Below the pieces are notes generated by a model. That model was not told where the DNA came from. It made no database searches and saw only the letters and a list, made by a program, of their open reading frames with translations. Below are positions 1 through 6,823 of a stretch of 33,598 nucleotides of DNA, piece by piece. The position numbers and the translations under genes are program-made. The DNA comes from Streptococcus sp. HF-1907 (GTDB lineage Bacteria > Bacillota > Bacilli > Lactobacillales > Streptococcaceae): assembly GCF_015594605.1 (NCBI RefSeq), contig NZ_JADNQT010000018.1:1-33598 (forward strand), written 5' to 3'. Each line of letters opens with the position of its first letter. Within the stretch, counting starts at the first letter, position 1.

Positions 1-104
1 GATTCAGGACAATAATCACGATATAGCTGATGGCAAAGTTTTGATAATTGCTTGATATTCCATTGTAAGTGATGGGGTTTTGCGGTATACTGTAAGTAGC
101 TCAT
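1..104 (-). CDS. N-terminal fragment of a probable IS transposase, cut by the window edge
   Basis: An open frame starts at an ATG (104-102) after a good Shine-Dalgarno (GAGAGGA, about 9 bases upstream) and runs open through the left edge for 34 codons. It begins MSYLQYTAKPHHLQWNIKQL and continues with a region rich in Leu, Tyr and His. I do not recognise the family with certainty. A transposase is inferred because the start lies between inverted repeats (86-97/132-143) typical of IS ends, and because a second IS remnant abuts it on the right. The complete gene lies outside the window, so its integrity is unknown. Confidence 0.4.
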   Translation of the reverse strand, partial: MSYLQYTAKPHHLQWNIKQLSKLCHQLYRDYCPE

Positions 105-143
105 TAGGACGTCCTCTCTGTTTGTTTAGTCACTTACAGTATA
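86..143. repeat. 12-bp perfect inverted repeat flanking an IS gene start
   Basis: TATACTGTAAGT at 86-97 is repeated in inverse as ACTTACAGTATA at 132-143, with a 34-base loop. The loop holds the Shine-Dalgarno and the ATG (104-102) of the minus-strand IS gene. Within the loop the Shine-Dalgarno is part of a perfect palindrome, AGGACGTCCT (105-114 region). It may be an IS end or a fold affecting translation of the transposase. Confidence 0.6.
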
Positions 144-178
144 GTCCTTTTGGGCTTTTTATGGTATTTTGAAATTAA

Positions 179-529
179 CTAGCACCACGGGTTACGAATA
201 TATTCTTCAATTTGCTTCTGATTTCGACCAACCGTATCAACATGAAACCCTCGATACCAAAATTTGCGATTCCCATATTTATACTTTAAATTAGCGTAAT
301 GAGGAAATACTTAGTTTCGGTGGTATACTCACCAACATGTGAATGTGATCTGGGCATGCTTCTGCTTCATGAATTTCAACGCCTTTTCTTTCACATAATA
401 GCCGTAATATTTGACCAATACTTGCTTTGTATTTCCCATAAATTATCTGACGTCTATATTTGGGGCGAAAACAATATGATACTTACAATTCCATGTAGTA
501 TGTGCTAAACTATTATTATCCTGTCTCAT
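179..529 (-). pseudogene. tnpA: IS200/IS605-family TnpA (Y1 transposase), broken
   Basis: Read on the minus strand, an ATG at 529-527 with a GGAGG Shine-Dalgarno opens MRQDNNSLAHTTWNCKYHIV, the characteristic start of streptococcal IS200 transposases. The HUH-type motif is visible as CPDHIHMLVSIPPK, and the region of the catalytic tyrosine as QIEEYIRN. Two lesions kill it. One base is missing near 465, so APKYRRQ becomes a frameshift. An internal deletion of about 20 codons near 300 removes the segment normally following LSIS, leaving a stop. The C-terminus is also cut short after EEYIRN, where the neighbouring IS end begins. The enzyme would have been a small single-strand transposase of about 150 residues. 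It is surely inactive. Confidence 0.85.
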
Positions 530-628
530 CAGGGGTCCTCCTTTTGTATATTAGTTAGTGGTCGGGAAACCTTATCTAATATAACACTTTAGGAGGACTT
601 TTTTGATACATCGCTAAAAGCTTTTCGG

Positions 629-651
629 AACCACTAGCACAGCTAGTGGTT
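629..651. repeat. Subterminal hairpin of the IS200 element end
   Basis: AACCACTAGC (629-638) and GCTAGTGGTT (642-651) form a 10-bp stem with a three-base ACA loop. It lies about 100 bases upstream of the broken tnpA start. Known IS200/IS605 transposases recognise such imperfect subterminal hairpins instead of inverted terminal repeats. The hairpin also sits just past the terminator of the adjacent BI-1 gene. Confidence 0.55.
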
Positions 652-660
652 TTCGTGAGA

Positions 661-688
661 CAAGAATAGACTAGCTAGTCGCTAGTCT
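661..688 (-). terminator. Probable terminator of the BI-1 gene
   Basis: An 8-bp inverted repeat, AGACTAGC (668-675) and GCTAGTCT (681-688), lies 10 bases after the stop codon at 698-700. The minus-strand RNA continues ATTCTTGT, only a modest U tract, so termination may be partial. Confidence 0.5.
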
Positions 689-697
689 AAAAGTTTA

Positions 698-1387
698 TTA
701 ATCATTTCGTGCAAAAATACGAAGCAAACTCAAGAATAAATTGATAAAATCAAGATAGAGGCTAAGTGCCATGGAAATAGCCCAGCCATTGACCATACGA
801 CCACCCTGGCTATCATAAACGCGCTTAATCAGTTGATTATCATAAGCAATCAATCCTGAGAAAATCAAGACAGAAATAATGCTAATGATAAAACTCATGC
901 CACCACTACCAATAAAAAGATTGACTAGGCTGGCAATCAAAATACCAATAAGACCTGCCATAAGAGCCTTGCTCATGCCTGACAAATCTCGCTTAGTCAC
1001 TGCACCGATAATGGCCATGACAAAGAAGACCAAGGCTGATGAAACAAACGCCTGCAAAACTGTGGCTTGCGCATAGGAAGCCAAGATAAAACTCAAAGTA
1101 AAGCCGTTTAAGGCTGAATAAACCAAGAAAATTGGCAGAGCAGCAGGTGTATTTTTACGAGCTGACGAGCTAGCTACAAAAACTAGAGCCAGTTCCAAAA
1201 AAGTTGCTCCGTAGTAAATCCAAGGTTGATTGGTCATGATAGCAATCATATTATCTGGGAACATGTAAAGCATCATAGCTGACACTAACGCTGACAGACC
1301 AATCCCCATACCAACCAAACTATAAACCTTAGCAAAAAAGCGATTCAGCCCTGCATCGGACCGCGTGTAAATCACATTATCGTTCAT
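698..1387 (-). CDS. Bax inhibitor-1 (BI-1/YccA-like) family membrane protein
   Basis: A 229-residue, strongly hydrophobic protein with about seven membrane-spanning segments after a short polar N-terminus ([20 protein letters not shown]). The early segment [18 protein letters not shown] and a late charged motif, [13 protein letters not shown], are typical of the BI-1/TMBIM family. Bacterial members, such as Bacillus YetJ, are reported to be pH-sensitive calcium leak channels; the role in streptococci is not established. The length is normal for the family and the ORF is complete. It lies 15 bases downstream of the HD-domain gene on the same strand, so the two are probably cotranscribed. A hairpin follows the stop. 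The family assignment is firm; the transport role is by analogy. Confidence 0.88.
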   Translation of the reverse strand: MNDNVIYTRSDAGLNRFFAKVYSLVGMGIGLSALVSAMMLYMFPDNMIAIMTNQPWIYYGATFLELALVFVASSSARKNTPAALPIFLVYSALNGFTLSFILASYAQATVLQAFVSSALVFFVMAIIGAVTKRDLSGMSKALMAGLIGILIASLVNLFIGSGGMSFIISIISVLIFSGLIAYDNQLIKRVYDSQGGRMVNGWAISMALSLYLDFINLFLSLLRIFARND

Positions 1388-1402
1388 AAAAACCTATTCT
1401 TT

Positions 1403-1906
1403 CTAATGATGATGACTACCCAATAATTTGCGACCAAATCGACGTGGCTTACGAATATAACGCCCCAAAGGACGCGCTGCCTCACGCACAGCCCAGTACT
1501 TGTCCACCATGGTCACAATGTAGCCTTCTTTATAACGAGGTGGGGCAATAGTGGCACCCCACATGTGTTTAAGGATGATATCCTCTTCTTTTTTATTCAA
1601 ATTAACAAGCTTGCGCGCATTACGGACGGCAATTCTCGGATGAACCCAAGCATGGCTCTTATTAAACTTGGTCACACGCCAGTCATAATAAAAAAAATCG
1701 TGCAAGAGCCCACCGCGCGCAGTTGACTTAGCATCCCAACCAAATTTTTTCGCGATTTTGTAACTGGTATAGCTGACATTGATAGAATGTTCCAAGCGGG
1801 TCGAATGGTGGTGTTGCGTGATATTGTCCAATTTTTGGAAACGAGGATGAGCAATCAAATGACCAACCAAGTCCATAAATTCTTTGTCTTGTTCATATTT
1901 TTCCAT
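1403..1906 (-). CDS. HD-domain phosphohydrolase family protein
   Basis: A 167-residue soluble protein. I chose the ATG at 1906 (MEKYEQDKEF) because GAGGTG lies six bases upstream; an in-frame GTG at 1915 sits inside that Shine-Dalgarno. The metal-binding HD signature is visible: an upstream His in STRLEHSINVSY, the His-Asp pair in GGLLHDFFYYDW, and a later His in ILKHMWG. Such domains hydrolyse phosphate esters or nucleotides using divalent metals; the substrate here cannot be told from sequence. The C-terminal tail is basic (RKPRRFGRKLLG) and ends in three His. It is preceded by its own TATAAT box and followed closely by the BI-1 gene. Confidence 0.8.
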   Translation of the reverse strand: MEKYEQDKEFMDLVGHLIAHPRFQKLDNITQHHHSTRLEHSINVSYTSYKIAKKFGWDAKSTARGGLLHDFFYYDWRVTKFNKSHAWVHPRIAVRNARKLVNLNKKEEDIILKHMWGATIAPPRYKEGYIVTMVDKYWAVREAARPLGRYIRKPRRFGRKLLGSHHH

Positions 1907-1926
1907 ACAGATCACCTCTTGAGTCC

Positions 1927-1932
1927 ATTATA
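1927..1932 (-). promoter_or_regulatory. -10 box for the HD protein/BI-1 unit
   Basis: A consensus TATAAT on the minus strand lies about 20 bases before the ATG at 1906. No good -35 is visible because the upstream bases are the 3' end of the methyltransferase gene, where CAGCTTAATTTAAGCTG forms a palindrome over its stop. Confidence 0.5.
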
Positions 1933-1942
1933 ACACACCAGC

Positions 1943-2683
1943 TTAAATTAAGCTGAAAATAAGTATACCTGCCGCCACAGCTACGTTCAAACTCTCCGCC
2001 TGCCCTGGCATGGTGATGTGAGCCAAGTAATCAGCCCGCTTCTCCATTTTTTCAGAAATACCTTGTCCCTCATTTCCCATGACAAGGGCAAAGCTGTCTA
2101 GACGAGGAAGGGTCTTATAGTCAACCGACTGGTCTGAAAGGGTGGTTGCAATGACTGGCTGACGCTGGTCGCGACAAAAGTCCAAAAAACTGTCCATCTC
2201 CACCCGGAAAATTGGTAAGTGAAAATGACTGCCCTGCATGGAACGAAGCGTCTTCTGATTATAAAGGTCGGCTGATTTGTTAGACAGAAAAACCGCATCA
2301 AAACCAGCCGCATCCGCTGTCCGAACCATTGTCCCAACATTTCCTGGGTCTTGCACATCTTCCAAAACCAAGAAGCGTCCAGTTGACAGCTGGGTCCAGT
2401 CCGTTTTTTCCAGAGCAACTTCAACAATAATGCCTTGCGGCGCTGGTGAGTCAGTCAATTCCTTGAGGACTTCTGGACTAACCACAGTCACTCGTTCAAA
2501 GCCAACAAGTCGCTCTGCCATGTCCTCCACGACAAAAATATTAAGGAAGGTCGCCCCACTCTTTTGCGCCTCCTCGAACAAATGCCAGCCCTCAATCAGG
2601 TATGAGGTCTTGCGATACTTCTTTTGTAATAGTTTTTTAGTCTTTTTAATGAGATTATTTGATTTTGAGGTTATAATAGTCAT
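1943..2683 (-). CDS. SpoU/TrmH-family RNA 2'-O-methyltransferase
   Basis: A 246-residue SPOUT methyltransferase. It has an N-terminal RNA-binding substrate domain (about residues 1-95) and a C-terminal trefoil-knot domain. The three family motifs are present: DPGNVGTMVRTADAAG near 112-127, ALVMGNEGQGIS near 198-209, and MPGQAESLNVAVAAGIL close to the C-terminus. These bind SAM and carry out ribose 2'-O-methylation, most likely of 23S rRNA (YsgA/RlmB-like); the exact nucleotide cannot be inferred. It is divergent from acyP with only 30 bases between start codons. No Shine-Dalgarno precedes the ATG, while a perfect extended -10 lies seven bases upstream, so the mRNA may be leaderless. Confidence 0.88.
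   Translation of the reverse strand: MTIITSKSNNLIKKTKKLLQKKYRKTSYLIEGWHLFEEAQKSGATFLNIFVVEDMAERLVGFERVTVVSPEVLKELTDSPAPQGIIVEVALEKTDWTQLSTGRFLVLEDVQDPGNVGTMVRTADAAGFDAVFLSNKSADLYNQKTLRSMQGSHFHLPIFRVEMDSFLDFCRDQRQPVIATTLSDQSVDYKTLPRLDSFALVMGNEGQGISEKMEKRADYLAHITMPGQAESLNVAVAAGILIFSLI
2672..2677 (+). promoter_or_regulatory. -10 box for acyP
   Basis: TATAAT on the plus strand, inside the 5' end of the methyltransferase gene, about 37 bases before the acyP ATG. The -35 region is poor. The expected start near 2684 is next to the expected start of the opposite transcript. Confidence 0.45.
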
Positions 2684-2689
2684 AAGAGT

Positions 2690-2698
2690 ATTATATCA
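2690..2698 (-). promoter_or_regulatory. Extended -10 promoter for the SpoU/TrmH methyltransferase gene
   Basis: Minus-strand TGATATAAT matches the extended -10 consensus (TGnTATAAT). A weak -35 (TTCATA) lies 17 bases upstream, over the acyP start. A start seven bases downstream falls on the A of the ATG at 2683. Confidence 0.6.
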
Positions 2699-2713
2699 AA
2701 AAAGGAGGCTCTT

Positions 2714-2992
2714 ATGAAAAAAGTTCATATGATTGTTTCTGGGAAAGTTCAGGGAGTCGGTTTTCGTTATTCAACCTACAATCTGGCGCTAGAAATTGGT
2801 GATATTTACGGGCGGATCTGGAATAATGATGATGGCACTGTTGAAATCCTCGCCCAGTCCAATGATAATGCCAAGATGGCTCAATTTATCCAAGGTATCC
2901 GAAAGGGACCAAGCCAATGGTCAAAAGTCACTTACGTCGATATTAAAATGGACAACTTTGAAGATTATAAGGACTTTCGAATGGCTAATTAA
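2714..2992 (+). CDS. acyP: Acylphosphatase
   Basis: A 92-residue protein of the usual acylphosphatase size. It hydrolyses the carboxyl-phosphate bond of acyl phosphates such as acetyl phosphate or 1,3-bisphosphoglycerate in the cytosol. The N-terminal signature GKVQGVGFRYST contains the substrate-binding arginine (R18), and NNDDGTVEI supplies the catalytic asparagine (N37). The start is well supported by AAAGGAGG eight bases upstream. It is divergent from the SpoU methyltransferase gene. yidC follows 86 bases later with its own promoter, although read-through from acyP is likely since no terminator is visible between them. The pairing of acyP and yidC is common in streptococci. Confidence 0.92.
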   Translation: MKKVHMIVSGKVQGVGFRYSTYNLALEIGDIYGRIWNNDDGTVEILAQSNDNAKMAQFIQGIRKGPSQWSKVTYVDIKMDNFEDYKDFRMAN

Positions 2993-3011
2993 AAATCAGT
3001 CTCAAGAACTA

Positions 3012-3040
3012 TTGTTAAATTACCTAAAAAACAGTAAAAT
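3012..3040 (+). promoter_or_regulatory. yidC promoter
   Basis: TTGTTA (3012-3017), a 17-base spacer and TAAAAT (3035-3040). It lies in the acyP-yidC gap, about 39 bases before the TTG start. Confidence 0.55.
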
Positions 3041-3078
3041 AGATAGGTATATTAAAAAATCTTAAAGGATCGAAAGCA

Positions 3079-4011
3079 TTGAAAAAGAAATTAAATCGTG
3101 TCTTATTTTCAGGGCTAGCATTATCAATGTTAATGCTACTAACTGGATGTGTTAGTGTTGACAAAAGCACTGGAAAACCTTACGGAGCTATTTGGAATAC
3201 ACTCGGCGTTCCAATGGCCAATCTCATCACTTTCTTCGCTAAAAATCAAGGGCTAGGTTTTGGGATTGCTATTATCATTGTGACTATCATCGTCCGTGTT
3301 ATCATTTTGCCACTTGGTCTTTACCAATCTTGGAAAGCCAGCTATCAATCTGAAAAGATGGCCTTCCTCAAACCTATCTTTGAGCCAATCAATGAGCGCA
3401 TGAAAAATGCAAGCACTCAAGAAGAAAAACTTGCTGCTCAAACAGAGCTCATGGCAGCTCAGCGTGAAAACGGTGTAAACATGCTCGGTGGCATCGGATG
3501 TTTACCACTGCTCATTCAAATGCCGTTCTTCTCAGCCATCTACTTTGCAGCACGTTATGCTCCTGGTGTCTCAAATGCAGCCTTCCTCGGAATGGATCTT
3601 GGTAAGCAAAATCTCATTCTGACCATCATCATCGCAGCCCTTTACTTCGTACAATCATGGTTGTCAACCCTCTCTGTTCCTGAAGAACAGCGTTCTCAAA
3701 TGAAAAACATGATGTTCATGATGCCACTTATGATGGTCTTCATGTCAATCAGCCTTCCAGCGAGTGTTGCCCTCTACTGGTTCGTCGGTGGTATCGTAAG
3801 TATCATCCAACAGTTAATTACGATGTACATCCTCAAACCAAAATTACGTGAAAAAGTGGCTGCGGAATTTGAAAAAAATCCACCTAAAGCTTATAAATCA
3901 CCAAATCCACGTAAAGATGTCACAGCATCCGCTAAGCAAACAAACCAAAGAGCTATTACAACAACTAAAAAAGGACGCAACGCTGGTAAACAGCAACGTA
4001 AACGTAAATAA
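3079..4011 (+). CDS. yidC: YidC/Oxa1 membrane protein insertase
   Basis: A 310-residue lipoprotein-type YidC. The N-terminus has a signal peptide with a lipobox, LLTGC, giving a predicted lipidated Cys24. About five membrane segments follow, with the Oxa1 core from about residue 55 to 255. The positive charge in the hydrophilic groove ([14 protein letters not shown]) and the Met-rich cytoplasmic-side segment [12 protein letters not shown] are typical. The C-terminal tail is highly basic, as in Gram-positive YidC2, which can contact ribosomes. It inserts membrane proteins with or without SecYEG. Translation starts at TTG, supported by AAAGGA nine bases upstream; no in-frame ATG is better placed. 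A strong terminator follows, at which an IS end appears to coincide. Confidence 0.93.
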   Translation: MKKKLNRVLFSGLALSMLMLLTGCVSVDKSTGKPYGAIWNTLGVPMANLITFFAKNQGLGFGIAIIIVTIIVRVIILPLGLYQSWKASYQSEKMAFLKPIFEPINERMKNASTQEEKLAAQTELMAAQRENGVNMLGGIGCLPLLIQMPFFSAIYFAARYAPGVSNAAFLGMDLGKQNLILTIIIAALYFVQSWLSTLSVPEEQRSQMKNMMFMMPLMMVFMSISLPASVALYWFVGGIVSIIQQLITMYILKPKLREKVAAEFEKNPPKAYKSPNPRKDVTASAKQTNQRAITTTKKGRNAGKQQRKRK

Positions 4012-4022
4012 TAGAAAAAGGT

Positions 4023-4074
4023 CTCCATAATTTCTGTAGTGGGTAAATCTACTACGGAGATTATGGAGCTTTTT
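4023..4074 (+). terminator. Strong intrinsic terminator after yidC
   Basis: An 18-bp stem (4023-4040 with 4051-4068, two G-U pairs), a ten-base loop and a run of five Ts (4070-4074). Its left arm contains CTGTAGTGGGT, which is also the inner part of the ISL3-type end at 5895-5920, so the terminator may be built partly from IS sequence. Confidence 0.8.
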
Positions 4075-4142
4075 CAGTGTATCAAAAAAGCCCCATAAGA
4101 CTTATAATGAAAAGCGACTAAACAATTCATTAGGAAGACCTT

Positions 4143-4313
4143 ATGGAACAACTTAAGAATACCACAGAACTCATCGGATTAAAAGACAAAAATATCAAAA
4201 TCAAGACTGTCTTTAAGGCTGATACTCATATCTCGATTGAGACCAGCTTAGACTATCATCCTCCACTCTGCCCTCATTGCCAAGGGCAGATGAGCAAGTT
4301 TGAGGAGAGTACC
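4143..4313 (+). pseudogene. ISL3-family transposase, N-terminal 57 codons only
   Basis: The frame starts at ATG 4143 after AGGAAG. It begins MEQLKNTTELIGLKDKNIKI, followed by the zinc-ribbon start CPHCQGQM, both typical of ISL3-family transposases, which normally run to about 400 residues. After MSKFEE the ISL3 similarity stops and an IS66 TnpC sequence begins in the same frame. The catalytic DDE domain is gone. A TATAAT-like box (about 4103-4108) precedes it, so the fusion could once have been transcribed. Confidence 0.75.
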
Positions 4314-5827
4314 ATGTCAGCCTTAGAGAAAATCATTGAAACACAAGTTAAAACCATTGAAAGTCTGTCTAACGAGCTAGCACTCCTGCGTGAACAAATG
4401 GCTTATTTAACCCAAAAACTCTATGGGAAATCGTCTGAAAAAACGGCTCCCATGACTGGTCAACTTAGTCTCTTTGACCAAGAGGAGTTTCCCGAAGAAG
4501 CAGATGACTTACCCAGTAGAAACGGAGGAAATCACCTACAAGCATCAGAAAGCTAAAGGGAAACGCCAAGCTATTCTGAGTCAGTTTACTCCTGAAAAAG
4601 TTCATCATGAATTAACAGGAGAAGACTCCCTTTGTCCAGATTGTCATGAAGAATTGAAAGAAATTGGCTCAGTTATTCAACGATAAGAGTTAGTTTTTAT
4701 CTCTGCACAATTGAAACGCATTGACCATGTGCAACACGCTTACAAATGCCAGTCTTGTAGCGAGACGACTCTCAGTGACAAGATTATCAAAGCTCCTGTT
4801 TCCAAGGCGCCATTAGCACATAGTTTGGGTTCAGCTTCTATCATTGCTCACACCATTCATCAAAAATTTAACCTCAAGGTTCCTAATTACAGATAGGAAG
4901 AGGATTGGAATAAGTTAGGACTATCCATTAGTCGTAAGGAAATCGCCAACCGGCATGTTAAGGTGAGTCAGTATTACCTCGAGCCAATCTATAAATCTGC
5001 TCCGTCAGAAACTATTGGAGCAGCCGATTCTCCATGCGGATGAGACCTCTTACAAAGTTCATGAAAGTGACACTCAGCTGACCTATTACTGTGCCTTTTT
5101 ATCTGGCAAGCATGATGGTAAAGGAATAACCCTTTACCATCATGATAAGAAATGTAGTGGCTTAGTGGTGTAAAAATCTCTAGGTGACTACAATGGCTAT
5201 ATTCATTGTGATATGTGGTCGGCTTATCGACAATTAGCCAATGCCAAGCTAGTTGCTTGTTGGGCACATGTGAGGCGGAAGTTTTTTGAGGCAACTCCTA
5301 AACAGGCTGATAAGGTCTCTCTTGGTCTCAAAGGCTTGACGTATTGTGATCGGATGTTTGCGCTTAAAGAGAAATGGGCTGACTTACCACCACAAGATCG
5401 CCTCAAGAAATGTCAAGCAGAGTTAGCTCCTTTAATGACTGAATTTTTTGATTGGTGCCGTGACCCAGCTGTTCTTCCAGGCTCTAAGTTGGGAAGAAGC
5501 GATTGAGTATAGTCTTAAGTATGAAGAGACGTTCAAAACCGTTTTGGAAGATGGCAACCTTGTCTTATCCAATAACATGGCTGAACGAGCTATCAAGTCT
5601 TTGGTTATGGGAAGAAAAAATTGGCTTTTCTCCCAGAGTTTTGAGGGAGCAAAATCAACTGCTATCATCATGTCGCTTTTAGAAACCTCTAAGGACATGG
5701 CTTAGACAGTGAAAAATATATGACCTATCTTCTGGAAAATCTCCCAAACGAGGAGTTGCTCGCAAACAGGGATGTTCTAGAGGCTTATTTGCCTTGGGCA
5801 GAACAAATACAACAGAGTTGTAGATAA
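4314..5827 (+). pseudogene. tnpC: IS66-family TnpC transposase, multiply inactivated
   Basis: It opens at ATG 4314 with its own GAGGAG. The N-terminal coiled coil (LSNELALLREQMAYLTQKLY), the zinc-finger region CPDCHEEL and CQSCSETT, the DDE core (ILHADETSYKV, then YIHCDMWSAYRQ and CWAHVRRKFFEA) and the conserved end NNMAERAIKSLVMGRKNWLF are all readable by switching frames. Lesions I count: frameshifts near 4530, 5000, 5500 and 5695, and stops at 4684, about 4895 and about 5171, each fitting a Gln codon changed from CAA/CAG to TAA/TAG. The end is QIQQSCR at 5827. The companion tnpA and tnpB genes of complete IS66 elements are absent. Confidence 0.85.
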
Positions 5828-5829
5828 TG

Positions 5830-5864
5830 AAAACTTCCATAGTCAGTTGACTTTGGAAGTTTTT
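5830..5864 (+). terminator. Terminator-like hairpin after the IS66 remnant
   Basis: AAAACTTCCA (5830-5839) pairs with TGGAAGTTTT (5854-5863), followed by T-rich sequence. It starts three bases after the tnpC stop. Confidence 0.6.
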
Positions 5865-5920
5865 AATATACCTAGTTATTGGACGGTTACTCTTCAACCC
5901 ACTACAGTTGACAATGAGCC

Positions 5921-6063
5921 TTTTTAATAAGGTAAGCAGGACTTGGTCAAAACCCAGTTTGCGACTTCTCGTGAAATCCTTTGAGGGATTAGACATAATC
6001 TGCTGCATATGAGGTGATTTGTTTCACACAATGGAGTAACTGATTTTTGATAAGGTTAGACAT
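5921..6063 (-). pseudogene. N-terminal remnant of an IS4-type transposase
   Basis: On the minus strand an ATG at 6063-6061 with an AGGAGG Shine-Dalgarno opens MSNLIKNQLLHCVKQITSY. The frame then shifts and resumes as MQQIMSNPSKDFTRSRKLGF and DQVLLTLL, the pattern (NPxxDFTRxRKL) at the start of many IS4-family transposases. Similarity ends exactly where the ISL3-like end begins at 5920. About 45 codons of a gene that is normally above 400 codons survive. The rest is absent from this window. Confidence 0.65.
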
Positions 6064-6234
6064 CTGATTTTACCTCCTAGCTTTAGTCTACTACAAGGAA
6101 ATAGAAAAAGACTAGCAGAAACTTCAAGGGCTCTTTAATAATTTATCGTCATGTCGTTTATTTCATACTTTCTTGACTCGATTTGTTCTACTTTTAAGTT
6201 AACTGCCTTTTTACTCCATACTAAAAAGTAGACT

Positions 6235-6258
6235 CAAAAATACTAATGAGTGATTAGT
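6235..6258 (-). terminator. greA terminator
   Basis: ACTAAT/ATTAGT (6242-6247 and 6253-6258) with a five-base loop, overlapping the greA stop codon, followed on the minus strand by ATTTTTG. The 170 bases between here and the IS4 remnant hold no gene I can recognise. Confidence 0.6.
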
Positions 6259-6736
6259 TTGTTTTTTCAACGCTGAGGATTTTAACGTCGTAATTTCCTG
6301 CTGGAGATTCGATGGTAACCAAATCGCCAGTTTTCTTACCGATAAGTGCTTGTCCGATTGGGCTTTCGTTAGAAATTTTTCCTGAGAAGATATCTGCACC
6401 CGCAGCACCTACGATACTGTAGGTATCTTTATCAGTTGTCCCAACTTCTTGAACAACAACTGTTTTTCCGATAGCTACTTCATCTTTAGCAACAGCATCA
6501 CTATCAATGATTTCAGCGTAACGGATTTTAGTTTCTAGGGTCGAAATTTGACCTTCAACGAAAGCTTGTTCGTCTTTAGCTGCATCGTACTCACTATTTT
6601 CTGACAAGTCACCGTATGAACGAGCAATTTTAATGCGTTCAACAACTTCTGGACGACGAACTAATTTTAGCTCTTCGAGTTCTTGTTCAAGTTGTTCTTT
6701 TTCTGCAAGGGTCATTGGGTAAGTTTTTTCTGCCAT
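6254..6736 (-). CDS. greA: Transcription elongation factor GreA
   Basis: A 160-residue GreA. The N-terminal coiled coil (about residues 1-75) carries the acidic tip [13 protein letters not shown] with D43 and E46, which reach through the RNA polymerase secondary channel to stimulate cleavage of backtracked RNA. The C-terminal FKBP-like domain follows, with GKTVVVQEV and [13 protein letters not shown]. It follows mltG on the same strand, the usual streptococcal order. A TATAAT box (6778-6783 region) in the 87-base gap suggests a separate promoter in addition to read-through. Start and length are as expected and nothing is broken. Confidence 0.95.
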   Translation of the reverse strand: MAEKTYPMTLAEKEQLEQELEELKLVRRPEVVERIKIARSYGDLSENSEYDAAKDEQAFVEGQISTLETKIRYAEIIDSDAVAKDEVAIGKTVVVQEVGTTDKDTYSIVGAAGADIFSGKISNESPIGQALIGKKTGDLVTIESPAGNYDVKILSVEKTN

Positions 6737-6790
6737 TTTCTTTTCTCTTTTCTATATTTTTATTTTAAAAATCAATATCATTATAAGCAT

Positions 6791-6817
6791 GAGGCTGAGT
6801 AGCTATCACCCAGCCTC
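6791..6817 (-). terminator. Hairpin between mltG and greA
   Basis: A 10-bp stem on the minus-strand RNA (GAGGCTGGGT with ACTCAGCCTC, one G-U pair). The plus-strand version has an A-C mismatch, so the structure favours the minus transcript. There is no U run after it, so it may be an attenuator or RNA-stability element instead of a full terminator. Confidence 0.45.
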
Positions 6818-6823
6818 GATGTA

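Larger units (their letters stand above)
4020..5920. mobile_element. Mosaic IS remnant: ISL3-like ends with IS66 interior
   Basis: The left end (4020-4049) and the inverted right end (about 5892-5920) align as imperfect inverted repeats sharing the core CTGTAGTGGGT, which resembles the ends of streptococcal ISL3 elements such as IS1167/IS1193. Inside the left end lies the N-terminus of an ISL3 transposase; the rest of the interior is an IS66-type tnpC. No matching target duplication is seen at the flanks. The right end abuts an IS4-type remnant. All coding parts are broken, so the block is a fossil. Confidence 0.65.

Noticed and set aside
299..508. Plus-strand 69-codon ORF in the left region
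   Set aside because: It is the antisense shadow of the broken IS200 tnpA; the minus strand carries the recognisable transposase motifs and Shine-Dalgarno.
2277..2717. Plus-strand 146-codon ORF over the SpoU/TrmH methyltransferase
   Set aside because: Antisense shadow of a gene with clear family motifs; no ribosome-binding site and no recognisable domain.
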